The notes under the pieces: generated by a model
Told to the model about the DNA's origin: nothing
Seen by the model: only the letters and a program-made list of their open reading frames with translations
Database searches by the model: none
DNA from: CAYRPN01 sp964426135
GTDB lineage: Bacteria; Planctomycetota; Phycisphaerae; Phycisphaerales; Phycisphaeraceae
Reading direction: 5' to 3'
Length of the DNA: 22,019 nucleotides
Assembly (NCBI GenBank): GCA_964426135.1
Contig: CAYRPN010000101.1
Coordinates: 1 to 22,019 of the forward strand
In this document: in pieces, positions 6,846 to 14,969 of the stretch
Layout: every line of letters starts with the position of its first letter
How positions within the stretch are numbered: position 1 is the stretch's first letter
Translations under genes and position numbers: made by a program

Positions 6846-9800
6846 TCATTTCATCCCCTTGATCCACTCCGTCAGCATCTGCACCGCCTGCGTGTCAACC
6901 TGCGTCGAGACCAGCGGCGGCATCTGCTGCGGCCCGCGGCGATTCACGCGCCACCACAGGACCGACTTCTGCGGATCGCCCGGCGCGATGATCTTCGCCT
7001 CCGCCAGATCGAACTTGTGATGCTGCGGCGCCGCGTCGAACACGTTCATCTTCTCGCGCAGCGCGGTGAACTCCAACTCCATCTTCGCGTTGCCGCCGCC
7101 GGCTTCGACGTGGCACACCGAGCAGTTCACGTGCAGATACGACCGCGCTCGCGCGTCCAGGTCAGCCTTCGCGTCGTAGGGATCGGCGAGCTTCGGATAC
7201 CTCGCCGGCGAACGCCCCAGCATCGTGGACGGGCTTCCGCCGCGCTGCATGCGCGTCGCGGTGCGCTCGCCGACAAAATCATCCAGCGGCTTGCCGTTCA
7301 GCCCCTTCTTCTCGCCTTCTTCGCGGATGATCTGGTGCAACTCGGAATGCGGGTTCGTCCGCAGCAGCCCGAGACGCTCAAGCGTGACGAGCTGATTCTC
7401 GCCGCCCGCTTCGTGCTCGCGGTTGAACTGCGCCGTCTGCAAGCCCAGCACGAAATTCGCCGCCCGGCTGTGGCACACCAGGCACTCGGTCCGGCTCGGA
7501 AACTTCCAGAGCTGCTTGCGCGTCGCGCCGCCTTCCTTGATCTCGATCTCGCGCTCGCCGCCTTTCGCTTCAACCAGCGTCGCGTCGGTCTGCTCATCGT
7601 TCCAGCGATAGGAGTAGCCCGCCCACTCGTTCTCCTGCTTCAGCAGCACGCGCGTCTCCACGTGCCGCCGCGATTTCGCGTTGCCTGATTCCGTGTCGAG
7701 CGAGAGGGTTTCGAGCACGAGTGTTTCATTCGGAAAATTCCAGCCGCGCGTCTGGCTCAAATCGATCCGCCGATCCTCGCCTGGTTTCTGCGGCACGACG
7801 AGATAGCGCTCTTTCACCGCGCCGTCCGCCCACTGCGGCGCGTTGACCGAATAAGGAATCACACCTGGCGCCATGGTGTGATTTTTCACGCTCGCAAACA
7901 AGCCCGATTCGCTGAGCTTTCTCGGGAACGAACTGGGCGCGGCCAGCTCCTGCGCGCTCAGCGCTTCGAGCCTGTGAAACCCGCCTTTGCCGTTGCCCTG
8001 GTGATCGAGCACGAGCAGTTCGCCCGCCGCGTTCTGAACAAAGTCCGTGATCGCCAGCGCCGTGTCGGCGATTTCCTGGTGAAACGCGACCGCCTTTCCG
8101 TCGTGCCTCACCGCCCAGATTTTGCCCGTCGAGTAATCGCCATAGATGAACGCGCCGCGCAGGGCAGGCAACTTGTCGCCGCGATACACGATGCCGCCGG
8201 TGAGCGAGCGAGCCTCGCTGTGGTGATGTTCGACCGTGGGCTTGACGTGCGGCGTGGGGCCGAGCTGGCGCGTGGGATAAAACGGATGACTGCCCTCGAA
8301 CACGCTCCAGCCATAGTTCGCGCCGCGCTCGACGAGGTAGCCCTGCTCCCACAAATCCTGGCCGTTCTGCACGACCCAGATCTGGCCGGTCTCGCGATCG
8401 CACTCCAGCCGCCACGGGTTGCGAAAACCGTACGCCCACGTTTCCGGCCTCGCGTCGTTCATGCTCACGAACGGGTTGTCCTTCGGCACGCTGTACGTCT
8501 TGCCTTGCTCCGCGTTGTCCACGTCGATGCGCAGCAGCTTCGCCAGCAGCGTGTCCATGCGCTGGCCCATCAGGTTGGTATCCGAGTCGCTGGTGCCGTC
8601 GCCGCTGGTGACGTACATCATGCCGTCTTTGCCGAAGGCGACGGCGGCGCCGTTGTGGCCGTCGCTGGGCCACTCGATGATGGTCGTCGCCGACTTCGGA
8701 TCGAGCGTCCACGGGGCGCTGGTCTTCATGGTGTAGCGCGTGATGCGCGATCGGGCCTCGCCGTTGCCTCCGGCCGCGGCTTCGAAGCGGGCGTTGTGCC
8801 CCAGGTACACGTAGCCGTTCTCGGCGAACTTCGGATGAAACGTCAGGCAGTAGCCGACGCCGGCAATGTCGATCACTTGTTCCAGCGCGTCGGCATCGGG
8901 CGAATCCTTCATGCGTGCGATGCGGGCTGGACCGTAGGACCACTTCTGATCGATGAGGAGCAACTGATCGCTGCCGGGGATGCGCTCCGCGGTGATCGGA
9001 TAATTCACCGTCAGCTTCGGATACGCCCGCACCGCGCGATAGGGCTTGGGCGGTTCCGGCGTCCCCACGAACTTCGTCGGTCCCTGCCACAACGCTTGCG
9101 CCTCTGCATTCTTCGGCCCCTCGAAAACCAGCGTCGCGTAATCCTCAAAGTAATGAAAGTTCGGATACGGCAGCGACTTCAGCGGCGCACAGGTGGAAAG
9201 GTCCGGTCCTTCGAACTCCACCGAATAGTCGTACCGACACAACGCGAACTTCCACTTCTCACCGACATTCGGCCGACCGCCCGTGCGCACGAAATCGCGC
9301 CACCGGAACCGGCCTTCCACGACCCAGCCCTTGTCCGTGTCGGTCCACTTGTTCAGCGTGCCGTCGAGTTTCACGGCCGTGGTGAACTCGAACTCACCAT
9401 CGTTCTTGAAGCGCGGGAAACCGCCCGCCCCGCGCCGGGGAATCAGCACATCCAGCGTCGCATTGGCGGCGTTCACCTGAAACTCGTAGTAGCCCGGCTT
9501 GTCGTCGGCGGGCTTGAAAAACAGCTCGAACACATCGTTGTCCCACAACTGACCATCGTGCCTGGTGACGTCCGCGAAAAGATCGGCGTCCTGCATCTCG
9601 GCGAAAAAGTAAAGGTGATCGCGATCCCACAGCAGCCGCGCCTTCGTCGGTGATTTCGCCTTGGCGCCCCAGGGCTTGTCCGAACTCGAAGGCTTCACCC
9701 ACGGCTGCCAGAACGTGTCGATCACCGGTGCGCTCTTCCAATCCGCTTCATCGGCGACGCCATCGATGGTGATGGGGTGGTGCGCGAATCGGCAGGTGAA

Positions 9801-10004
9801 CTCGGTGGGGGCGTTAATGACCGGCGCCGGCGACGCGGCCGGAGTCGCGGCGGCGCTGGCGACGTGCTGCGCGATCTTCGCCGGCGCAGCGCTGCTCGCG
9901 GGCTGCTCATCAGGATTCGTCGCGCAGGCGGTGATGACCTGCGACAGAAAGAGAACGCTGAGAAGCCACGACAGCGTTCGGGTGCGAAGGGTGTTGTAAC
10001 GCAT
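6846..10004 (-). CDS. Exported lipoprotein: CBM9-like + PQQ sugar-dehydrogenase propeller + cytochrome c-type domain
   Basis: A 1052-aa exported protein. The signal peptide ends in a lipobox (VITAC, Cys27), so it is probably lipid-anchored facing the periplasm. About residues 70-295 resemble family 9 carbohydrate-binding modules (ITIDGVADEADW, LYFFAEMQD, NDVFELFFKP). About 370-645 form a glucose/sorbosone dehydrogenase beta-propeller (SDGHNGAAVAFGKDGMMYVT, AYGFRNPWRLECD, ERGANYGWSVFEG, GGIVYRG). The rest carries CxxCH haem sites ECLVCHS (near 842) and NCSVCH (near 961), with candidate axial Met in QMPPL near 1030, like the TIGR03806 family. Likely role: oxidise a sugar or polyol and pass electrons to an on-board cytochrome. 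Start ATG 10004 was chosen because the signal peptide begins there. The upstream gene on the same strand ends 161 bp away, separated by a REPIN-like element. Confidence 0.85.
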   Translation of the reverse strand: MRYNTLRTRTLSWLLSVLFLSQVITACATNPDEQPASSAAPAKIAQHVASAAATPAASPAPVINAPTEFTCRFAHHPITIDGVADEADWKSAPVIDTFWQPWVKPSSSDKPWGAKAKSPTKARLLWDRDHLYFFAEMQDADLFADVTRHDGQLWDNDVFELFFKPADDKPGYYEFQVNAANATLDVLIPRRGAGGFPRFKNDGEFEFTTAVKLDGTLNKWTDTDKGWVVEGRFRWRDFVRTGGRPNVGEKWKFALCRYDYSVEFEGPDLSTCAPLKSLPYPNFHYFEDYATLVFEGPKNAEAQALWQGPTKFVGTPEPPKPYRAVRAYPKLTVNYPITAERIPGSDQLLLIDQKWSYGPARIARMKDSPDADALEQVIDIAGVGYCLTFHPKFAENGYVYLGHNARFEAAAGGNGEARSRITRYTMKTSAPWTLDPKSATTIIEWPSDGHNGAAVAFGKDGMMYVTSGDGTSDSDTNLMGQRMDTLLAKLLRIDVDNAEQGKTYSVPKDNPFVSMNDARPETWAYGFRNPWRLECDRETGQIWVVQNGQDLWEQGYLVERGANYGWSVFEGSHPFYPTRQLGPTPHVKPTVEHHHSEARSLTGGIVYRGDKLPALRGAFIYGDYSTGKIWAVRHDGKAVAFHQEIADTALAITDFVQNAAGELLVLDHQGNGKGGFHRLEALSAQELAAPSSFPRKLSESGLFASVKNHTMAPGVIPYSVNAPQWADGAVKERYLVVPQKPGEDRRIDLSQTRGWNFPNETLVLETLSLDTESGNAKSRRHVETRVLLKQENEWAGYSYRWNDEQTDATLVEAKGGEREIEIKEGGATRKQLWKFPSRTECLVCHSRAANFVLGLQTAQFNREHEAGGENQLVTLERLGLLRTNPHSELHQIIREEGEKKGLNGKPLDDFVGERTATRMQRGGSPSTMLGRSPARYPKLADPYDAKADLDARARSYLHVNCSVCHVEAGGGNAKMELEFTALREKMNVFDAAPQHHKFDLAEAKIIAPGDPQKSVLWWRVNRRGPQQMPPLVSTQVDTQAVQMLTEWIKGMK

Positions 10005-10065
10005 GGAGAGGATTTCCCATATGGAACGCGACTGAAGATCGCGCGGTTGCGAACGTGTCGGCTGT

Positions 10066-10150
10066 TTAGCGGTCGGGCCGAGTCCGCGAGGCCCACCCGT
10101 GTTGGCGCACAAGGAGCAGGTGGGCCTCGCCGACTCGGCCCGACCGCTAA
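10066..10150. repeat. REPIN-like element, family C
   Basis: Two 32-bp arms (10066-10097 and 10119-10150) are inverted copies with a single mismatch, around a 21-bp loop. Each arm also contains GGGCC and GGCCC that can pair locally. The sequence differs from the other families in the window. It sits between two co-directional minus-strand genes, 15 bp after the stop codon of the upstream gene, where it could separate their mRNAs or stabilise the upstream 3' end. Confidence 0.85.
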
Positions 10151-10165
10151 CCGCGCTAATCTCGA

Positions 10166-13100
10166 TCACGGCTGCAGCGCCCACACCCGGCCATCCGCCA
10201 GGCCCGCGATCAGCTTACCGTTGGCGCTGATCAGCGCGGTGGCGTCCTGCGGCAGTTGCGTGCGAGCCTTGGCGGCTCCGTCGGCGTCGACGAGCTCCAG
10301 CGTGCCGCCCCAGTAGGCGATCGCCAGGCCGTCGCCATGCTTCACCGCGAGCTTCAGCATGCGATCAGCCCGGGCGACTTTCCTGGCCGCGTCCACCGCC
10401 GCCGCGTCGACGTGCGGCAAGATGGGTGCATCGGCCATGAACTGCTTGGCGTTCCTGCCCTCTTTGTCGAGCTGCGTGACGGAGCCGTCGTCCGTGTCGA
10501 TGTACAGCGTGTCGCCATCGGCGCGGATGTTCCGGACTCGATCGGGCGCCATGACCTGCCAGGCAAGGTTGAACGCAGGGACGACTTTCGCCGCCGTCGC
10601 AGGGGTGACGGCGTGGCGCGTCGCCATTCTCCAGCGCGTGAGCGGATCGAGGCCGGCGATCGCTTCATACAGCGTGCCCACGGCTTCGCTCATTCCCTCC
10701 GCATCCTGCGCGATGAGCGCGATGGATTCCTGCCCTTTGCCGATGCCGTCGCGCGACCAGGCGATGTGTCCACGGCCGCGGCCGGGGAATTGATCCTTCG
10801 CCACCGCGTAAGGCAGGAAGCGATGCTTGTGCAGGAATTCGATCAGCGGATTGTCCTCGAGATTGCCCAGCAGGATCACCGGGCCCTCCACATCGAAGCC
10901 CGCATGCACGGGGTTGTTCTTGTCGCCCGGGATCGCCTTGCCGGGCTCGAAGCTGATCCACGTCGCGGCTTCATCCTCGCTCAGTGATCGCGGCTTGTTG
11001 GCGGCCTCGGCGGTGATGACTTTGCACTTGACGCCCCAGGGTTTGAGAGTCGTCGAAACGCGCTCGGCGGCGGCGCTGTTGAAATCGCTCTTGCCGGTGA
11101 TGATCGTGACCGCGTGATGCACACGAGCGAAGCGGTAAAGGTTGTCCTTTTCTCCTTCGAACATGATCGCGCGGTGCGTCGCGCCAGCCAGCGAACCTGC
11201 CCGGGTCTTGGGCTGATACGTGAAATCCACCATGCTCCTTGCGTCGCTCATGGGTTCGTGGACCAACACCTTCCACACGCCCGCCGGATCGTTGGCCGCC
11301 AGCGGCACGGTGACGGAAACGCTTCCGAGCTTCGTCGCGCGATGCAGTTCGTGGCGGACCGCACCGAGCGGATCCACGACCTGGATCGTCACCGGCACGC
11401 CGCCGGCCAGCGGCAATCGCGCCGCCGCGTCCGTGACCACCGCGCCGACATCCACCGTGATCGGGGCGTTGAGCCTGGTCGGATCGTGCGTGACCGCCGA
11501 GGCCATCGCCGTGACCGTGCCGATCCTCTTCGCCGTGCGTGCGAAGACGCGCATCGTGCCGGGTCCGAAGCGGAACTTGCCGGTACTGCCTTCGAGCGAG
11601 CCAAACTCGACGACCGGCCCGCCGCGAACCGCGTCGTAGACCGCGCTGCCCGGCTTGCCCGGCGGCAGCGTGATGGTGGCGGCAGTCGCTTTGATGGAGT
11701 TGAGCTTGCCTTCCTCCGCGTTGTAAGTCGCATTCACCGCGAAGAAATACTCCACCTCGCCAAAGACATGGCGCGAGACGGAGATGCCCGGATTGTCGCA
11801 TTCGAGGACGGGCCTGATGCCCGCCTTGTCGAGCTGCGCCTTGATCGCCGCGGCGAGCGGCTTGGCGCCATCGAGATGCTTGCCGGTGGTGTGCAGGGCG
11901 GCATACTCCTTCTCTTTTTCCTTATTGCCGCGCAGCTCCGCGATCTTCGCCGCGTCGGGCATCGCGCCGGCAACATCCAGCTTCACCGCGCCCTTCACTT
12001 CCACTTTGCAATCGCCGGTGAGCAGCACCAGGCCGCCGCCGGCGATGTAATCTTCCAGCGCCGCGATCACTTCCGGTGCGAGAAACTCCACCGCGCTGAT
12101 GACGATCGCCTTGTAATTGTTCGCCAGCGTGCCGTCGATCACATCTTCATCCACGATCGTCTGAAACGGATTGTGAATCAGCTTGCCCGCGAGGTACGTG
12201 AACACCAGCGCCCTGCCTTGTTTCGCATCGTGCGCGTAGTTCACTTTGCGGTCGAGCGCCTGCGCATGGATGAGATCGGAGAGCGAATAAAGCATCGCCA
12301 CCGGCGTGCGCGTGACAGGCCCTGTGTTGAAGATCGGCCCCAGCCGCGCCATGAGCTGGTTCGATTCCACCACGCCTTGCCGCGTCGTTGCGTTGATTGC
12401 CGGCTCGATGTCCGGCGGGCTGATCATGCCTTGAATTCCCGTCTGAAACGACAGGTACTGCTCCATGCGGAACTCGTCCGGCGTGGTGTTGCCGTACCAC
12501 GTGGGCAGGTACCAGCAAGGCTTCGCGTAATCCCGCGCGCGGGCCAGTTCGAGGAACATCGAAGGATTGAAATAGCCCGGCCCGTAGTCGTGGTATCCAC
12601 CATGCCCGCTGGTGATGGGCAGCGAGCGGACGACGTTGAAGTAGTAGCCGTCGGTGTACGCGGTCCAGCCATACTGGCTCTGGTTGACGGAGAAAAAATC
12701 GGGCTTGACATAGGTCACGCCGAAGGCCGCCTCTTTCCATGCGGCATCCATGAACGCGAGCTTCCAGTACGCCCACTCTTTCCAGCGCTGCACATCGTCG
12801 GGCTTGCTCGGATCGATCCTGTGATACTGCGGCGCGGGCTTGCCGAAGGCCGCTTCGAAACTTCGCACCTGCCACGGAACGCCGTGCGGCCCGAACTCGC
12901 CGGTCTCCGGATGCTTCACCCAGGTGAGTCCCGGCTCGTCGTAGAAGTGAATGCCCGGGACGTTGCCGCGCGTGCGCTGCTGCAGCGCGGAGCGCACGAC
13001 GCGCTGGGTGCCGCCGCGGATCACATAGGGATCGGACCAGTCGCACTCCAGGCGGATGTCCATCTGGTGGGCGCCGCCCATGACGCAGTTGGGGATGAAA

Positions 13101-13636
13101 TCGACGCCGGCGCGGATGCAGTCGCCGTTCGTGTCCTGCGTGTAATGCCCGTAAATCGTGTTGAATCCGAGCGAATGCTCGCCCTGCACAAGTTGCTCGG
13201 TCCTGGTCTTCGCCCGGCCCCAGTTGATGAGCTTGAAATCGCTCTTGCGCATGTGGCCGGCGATTTCCAGCGGAGCCTTGGCGGTGGCGCCGTCGACGGC
13301 AATCTCGATTTCGTAATTGCCCGGCCGCAGCAGCCGCGCGTCGAGGTGCAAATGCTCGGTGCGCTTCGCGCTGCCGGTGACGGCGGCGACGGCGGGCACG
13401 GGGAAGGTGAAACGCGCCTTGCTGCCGTTGTCGCTGGTCAGGCGCAGTTCCATCGCTCCGGCGGCAAGCGCGTCCGTCGCGCTCCGCACGATCGCCAGGT
13501 CCACCGCTTCGTTTGTCTGATAGACCGTGCGGCCGCGCGAGTGATGGATGGCGATCGGGGCGCCCATCGTCGCTGTGGATGCAAGGATCAGCGCGAGAGA
13601 ACTGACCGTAAATCGCCAGGAGAAGTGAAACAGCAT
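10166..13636 (-). CDS. Giant secreted glycoside-hydrolase-like multidomain protein
   Basis: A 1156-aa protein with a signal peptide (SSLALILASTATMGAPIA). No family is recognised with certainty. After an N-terminal beta-rich region, about residues 150-470 look like a TIM-barrel hydrolase: GNVPGIHFYDEPGLTW near 226, plus many Trp/Tyr/Gly-rich segments. About 490-555 resemble the glutamine-amidotransferase-like (beta-galactosidase trimerisation) fold: ALEDYIAGGGLVLLTGD. An Ig-like section follows near 745-830. A segment with GPVILLGNLEDNPLIEFL near 925 resembles the N-terminal domain of some alpha-glucuronidase-type hydrolases, and the last 130 residues look like part of a PQQ-type propeller. 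Start ATG 13636 has a strong GGAGG (13642-13646) 5 nt upstream. The frame is open beyond it to 15007 only as a shadow of the opposite-strand gene. Probable role: extracellular or periplasmic polysaccharide breakdown. Confidence 0.75.
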   Translation of the reverse strand: MLFHFSWRFTVSSLALILASTATMGAPIAIHHSRGRTVYQTNEAVDLAIVRSATDALAAGAMELRLTSDNGSKARFTFPVPAVAAVTGSAKRTEHLHLDARLLRPGNYEIEIAVDGATAKAPLEIAGHMRKSDFKLINWGRAKTRTEQLVQGEHSLGFNTIYGHYTQDTNGDCIRAGVDFIPNCVMGGAHQMDIRLECDWSDPYVIRGGTQRVVRSALQQRTRGNVPGIHFYDEPGLTWVKHPETGEFGPHGVPWQVRSFEAAFGKPAPQYHRIDPSKPDDVQRWKEWAYWKLAFMDAAWKEAAFGVTYVKPDFFSVNQSQYGWTAYTDGYYFNVVRSLPITSGHGGYHDYGPGYFNPSMFLELARARDYAKPCWYLPTWYGNTTPDEFRMEQYLSFQTGIQGMISPPDIEPAINATTRQGVVESNQLMARLGPIFNTGPVTRTPVAMLYSLSDLIHAQALDRKVNYAHDAKQGRALVFTYLAGKLIHNPFQTIVDEDVIDGTLANNYKAIVISAVEFLAPEVIAALEDYIAGGGLVLLTGDCKVEVKGAVKLDVAGAMPDAAKIAELRGNKEKEKEYAALHTTGKHLDGAKPLAAAIKAQLDKAGIRPVLECDNPGISVSRHVFGEVEYFFAVNATYNAEEGKLNSIKATAATITLPPGKPGSAVYDAVRGGPVVEFGSLEGSTGKFRFGPGTMRVFARTAKRIGTVTAMASAVTHDPTRLNAPITVDVGAVVTDAAARLPLAGGVPVTIQVVDPLGAVRHELHRATKLGSVSVTVPLAANDPAGVWKVLVHEPMSDARSMVDFTYQPKTRAGSLAGATHRAIMFEGEKDNLYRFARVHHAVTIITGKSDFNSAAAERVSTTLKPWGVKCKVITAEAANKPRSLSEDEAATWISFEPGKAIPGDKNNPVHAGFDVEGPVILLGNLEDNPLIEFLHKHRFLPYAVAKDQFPGRGRGHIAWSRDGIGKGQESIALIAQDAEGMSEAVGTLYEAIAGLDPLTRWRMATRHAVTPATAAKVVPAFNLAWQVMAPDRVRNIRADGDTLYIDTDDGSVTQLDKEGRNAKQFMADAPILPHVDAAAVDAARKVARADRMLKLAVKHGDGLAIAYWGGTLELVDADGAAKARTQLPQDATALISANGKLIAGLADGRVWALQP

Positions 13637-13641
13637 GCGGG

Positions 13642-13646
13642 CCTCC
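13642..13646 (-). promoter_or_regulatory. Shine-Dalgarno GGAGG of the giant hydrolase-like gene
   Basis: GGAGG on the minus strand lies 5 nt upstream of ATG 13636. It fixes the start in a frame that otherwise stays open for a further 457 codons. Confidence 0.7.
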
Positions 13647-13711
13647 GTCAACTGTTGGGGGAAGAAGCTGAGCAAAGCAATGTACCATCGACGATTGAGA
13701 ACCCAGCGCAC

Positions 13712-13715
13712 GGAG
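13712..13715 (+). promoter_or_regulatory. Shine-Dalgarno GGAG of the enolase-superfamily gene
   Basis: GGAG lies 8 nt upstream of ATG 13724. It sits in the 87-bp divergent region (13637-13723) shared with the giant hydrolase-like gene, so promoters or operators for both must overlap there. No clear -35/-10 pair was found in either direction. Confidence 0.65.
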
Positions 13716-13723
13716 TAACCCGC

Positions 13724-14944
13724 ATGTCCACGTCGTTCCGCACCGATGGCCTCAACCGCCGCGACCTGTTCGGCGCGGTAAGCGCCGCAGCGTTCGGTTA
13801 CGCGATGCTGCAGGACTCCACCGGCTGCGCGGACAACGCGGCGGCGAACGTGGAGGACCGTGGGGCGAAGCTGAAAATCTCCGCGCTCAAGGGCTTTCGC
13901 GTCGGCACCAAGGCGTTCATCAAGATCGAAACCGATGCGAAGATCACCGGCTGGGGCGAGGTCACGGGTCTCGATCCCACCGTCGCCGTGGCGCTGGCGC
14001 AGTCGCTCTACGAACTGCTCGATGGCGAGAACCCCACGCGCATCGAGCACCTGTGGCAGAAGCTCTACCGCTCGCACCGCGACATGCGCGGCGGGCCGTT
14101 CATGACGCACGTGCTCTCGGCGATCGACGTGGCGCTGTGGGACATCACGGGCAAGGCGTGGGGCGTGCCGGTGTATCGCCTGCTGGGTGGGCCGACGCGC
14201 GACTGGGTTCGTCTTTACTCCACGCCCAAGGCGCACAAGATCGGCACCGGCGGACCGTGGCCGCAATCGGGGGATCCGAAGGACATCGAGAACCTGCTGA
14301 AAATGGTGCGCGACGGCAGACAACGCGTCGGCCCCGAGGGCACGCTGATGTTCGACGCCCATAGTTCCATGCCGCCAGCGCTGCTCATCCAGTTCGCCAA
14401 TTCGCTCGATCCGAAGGAGCTGCTCTTCCTTGAAGAGCCCGCCGTGCCCGGCAACATCGAAGTCTTCAAACGCATCAAGGCGGCGGTGAAGATTCCACTG
14501 GCGACCGGCGAGCGCGACCGCACGATCTGGGGGTTCGTGCCTTATCTTCAGGAGCGGTGCATCGACATCATTCAGCCCGACTGCGCGCACACCGGCGGCA
14601 TCACGCAGATGAAAAAGATCGCCACGCTCGCCGAGGCGTACACCGTGCCGCTGGCGCCGCACTGCACGTGCAGCGAACTGGGCCTGACCGCGAGCCTGCA
14701 CGTGGCGGCGGCGATTCCCAATTTCCTGATCCACGAGGCGTACCTCGACGGCCACATCATGCCGCCAGGCGTGGTGAAGAAGAGCTGGGACGTGAACAAG
14801 GATGGCAACGCGCTGCTGCCGCAGGGGCCGGGGCTGGGCGTGGAGGTCGACGAATCGCAGTTTGAAAAGGTGAACGCCGACCCGCGGCGTGTGTTCAAGT
14901 GGCCCAGGCCCAAGGCGCCTGATGGCGCGATCATCGACTACTGA
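13724..14944 (+). CDS. Tat-exported mandelate racemase/galactonate dehydratase-like enolase-superfamily protein
   Basis: A 406-aa member of the mandelate racemase subgroup of the enolase superfamily, which abstracts the alpha-proton of carboxylate sugars. The N-terminus has a twin-arginine signal (NRRDLFGAVSAAAFGYAM, R12/R13), predicting folded export. Metal and catalytic residues resemble sugar-acid dehydratases: D211 and H213 (FDAHSS), E237/E238 (LEEP), E263 (TGERD), QPDCAHTGGIT (284-294) and H313 (APHC). The usual second barrel strand with its KxK motif appears missing: strand 1 (LYSTP) is followed only by K169-AHK172 and a Gly/Pro loop before the DPKDIE helix. Divergent from two exported carbohydrate proteins, it probably acts on a sugar acid; the substrate is unknown. 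It converges on lpxK with a 25-bp gap. Confidence 0.88.
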   Translation: MSTSFRTDGLNRRDLFGAVSAAAFGYAMLQDSTGCADNAAANVEDRGAKLKISALKGFRVGTKAFIKIETDAKITGWGEVTGLDPTVAVALAQSLYELLDGENPTRIEHLWQKLYRSHRDMRGGPFMTHVLSAIDVALWDITGKAWGVPVYRLLGGPTRDWVRLYSTPKAHKIGTGGPWPQSGDPKDIENLLKMVRDGRQRVGPEGTLMFDAHSSMPPALLIQFANSLDPKELLFLEEPAVPGNIEVFKRIKAAVKIPLATGERDRTIWGFVPYLQERCIDIIQPDCAHTGGITQMKKIATLAEAYTVPLAPHCTCSELGLTASLHVAAAIPNFLIHEAYLDGHIMPPGVVKKSWDVNKDGNALLPQGPGLGVEVDESQFEKVNADPRRVFKWPRPKAPDGAIIDY

Positions 14945-14969
14945 TCCGCTTGGACCTGTCACCCGCTCC

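Noticed and set aside
7878..9653. 591-codon plus-strand frame opposite the CBM9-dehydrogenase gene
   Set aside because: Typical antisense shadow in GC-rich DNA: Arg-rich, no domain, while the opposite strand has clear motifs.
11114..13723. Long plus-strand frame joined upstream of the enolase-family gene
   Set aside because: Its sequence is Arg/His-rich without family features, antisense to the giant secreted protein. The gene's GGAG and Tat signal start at 13724.
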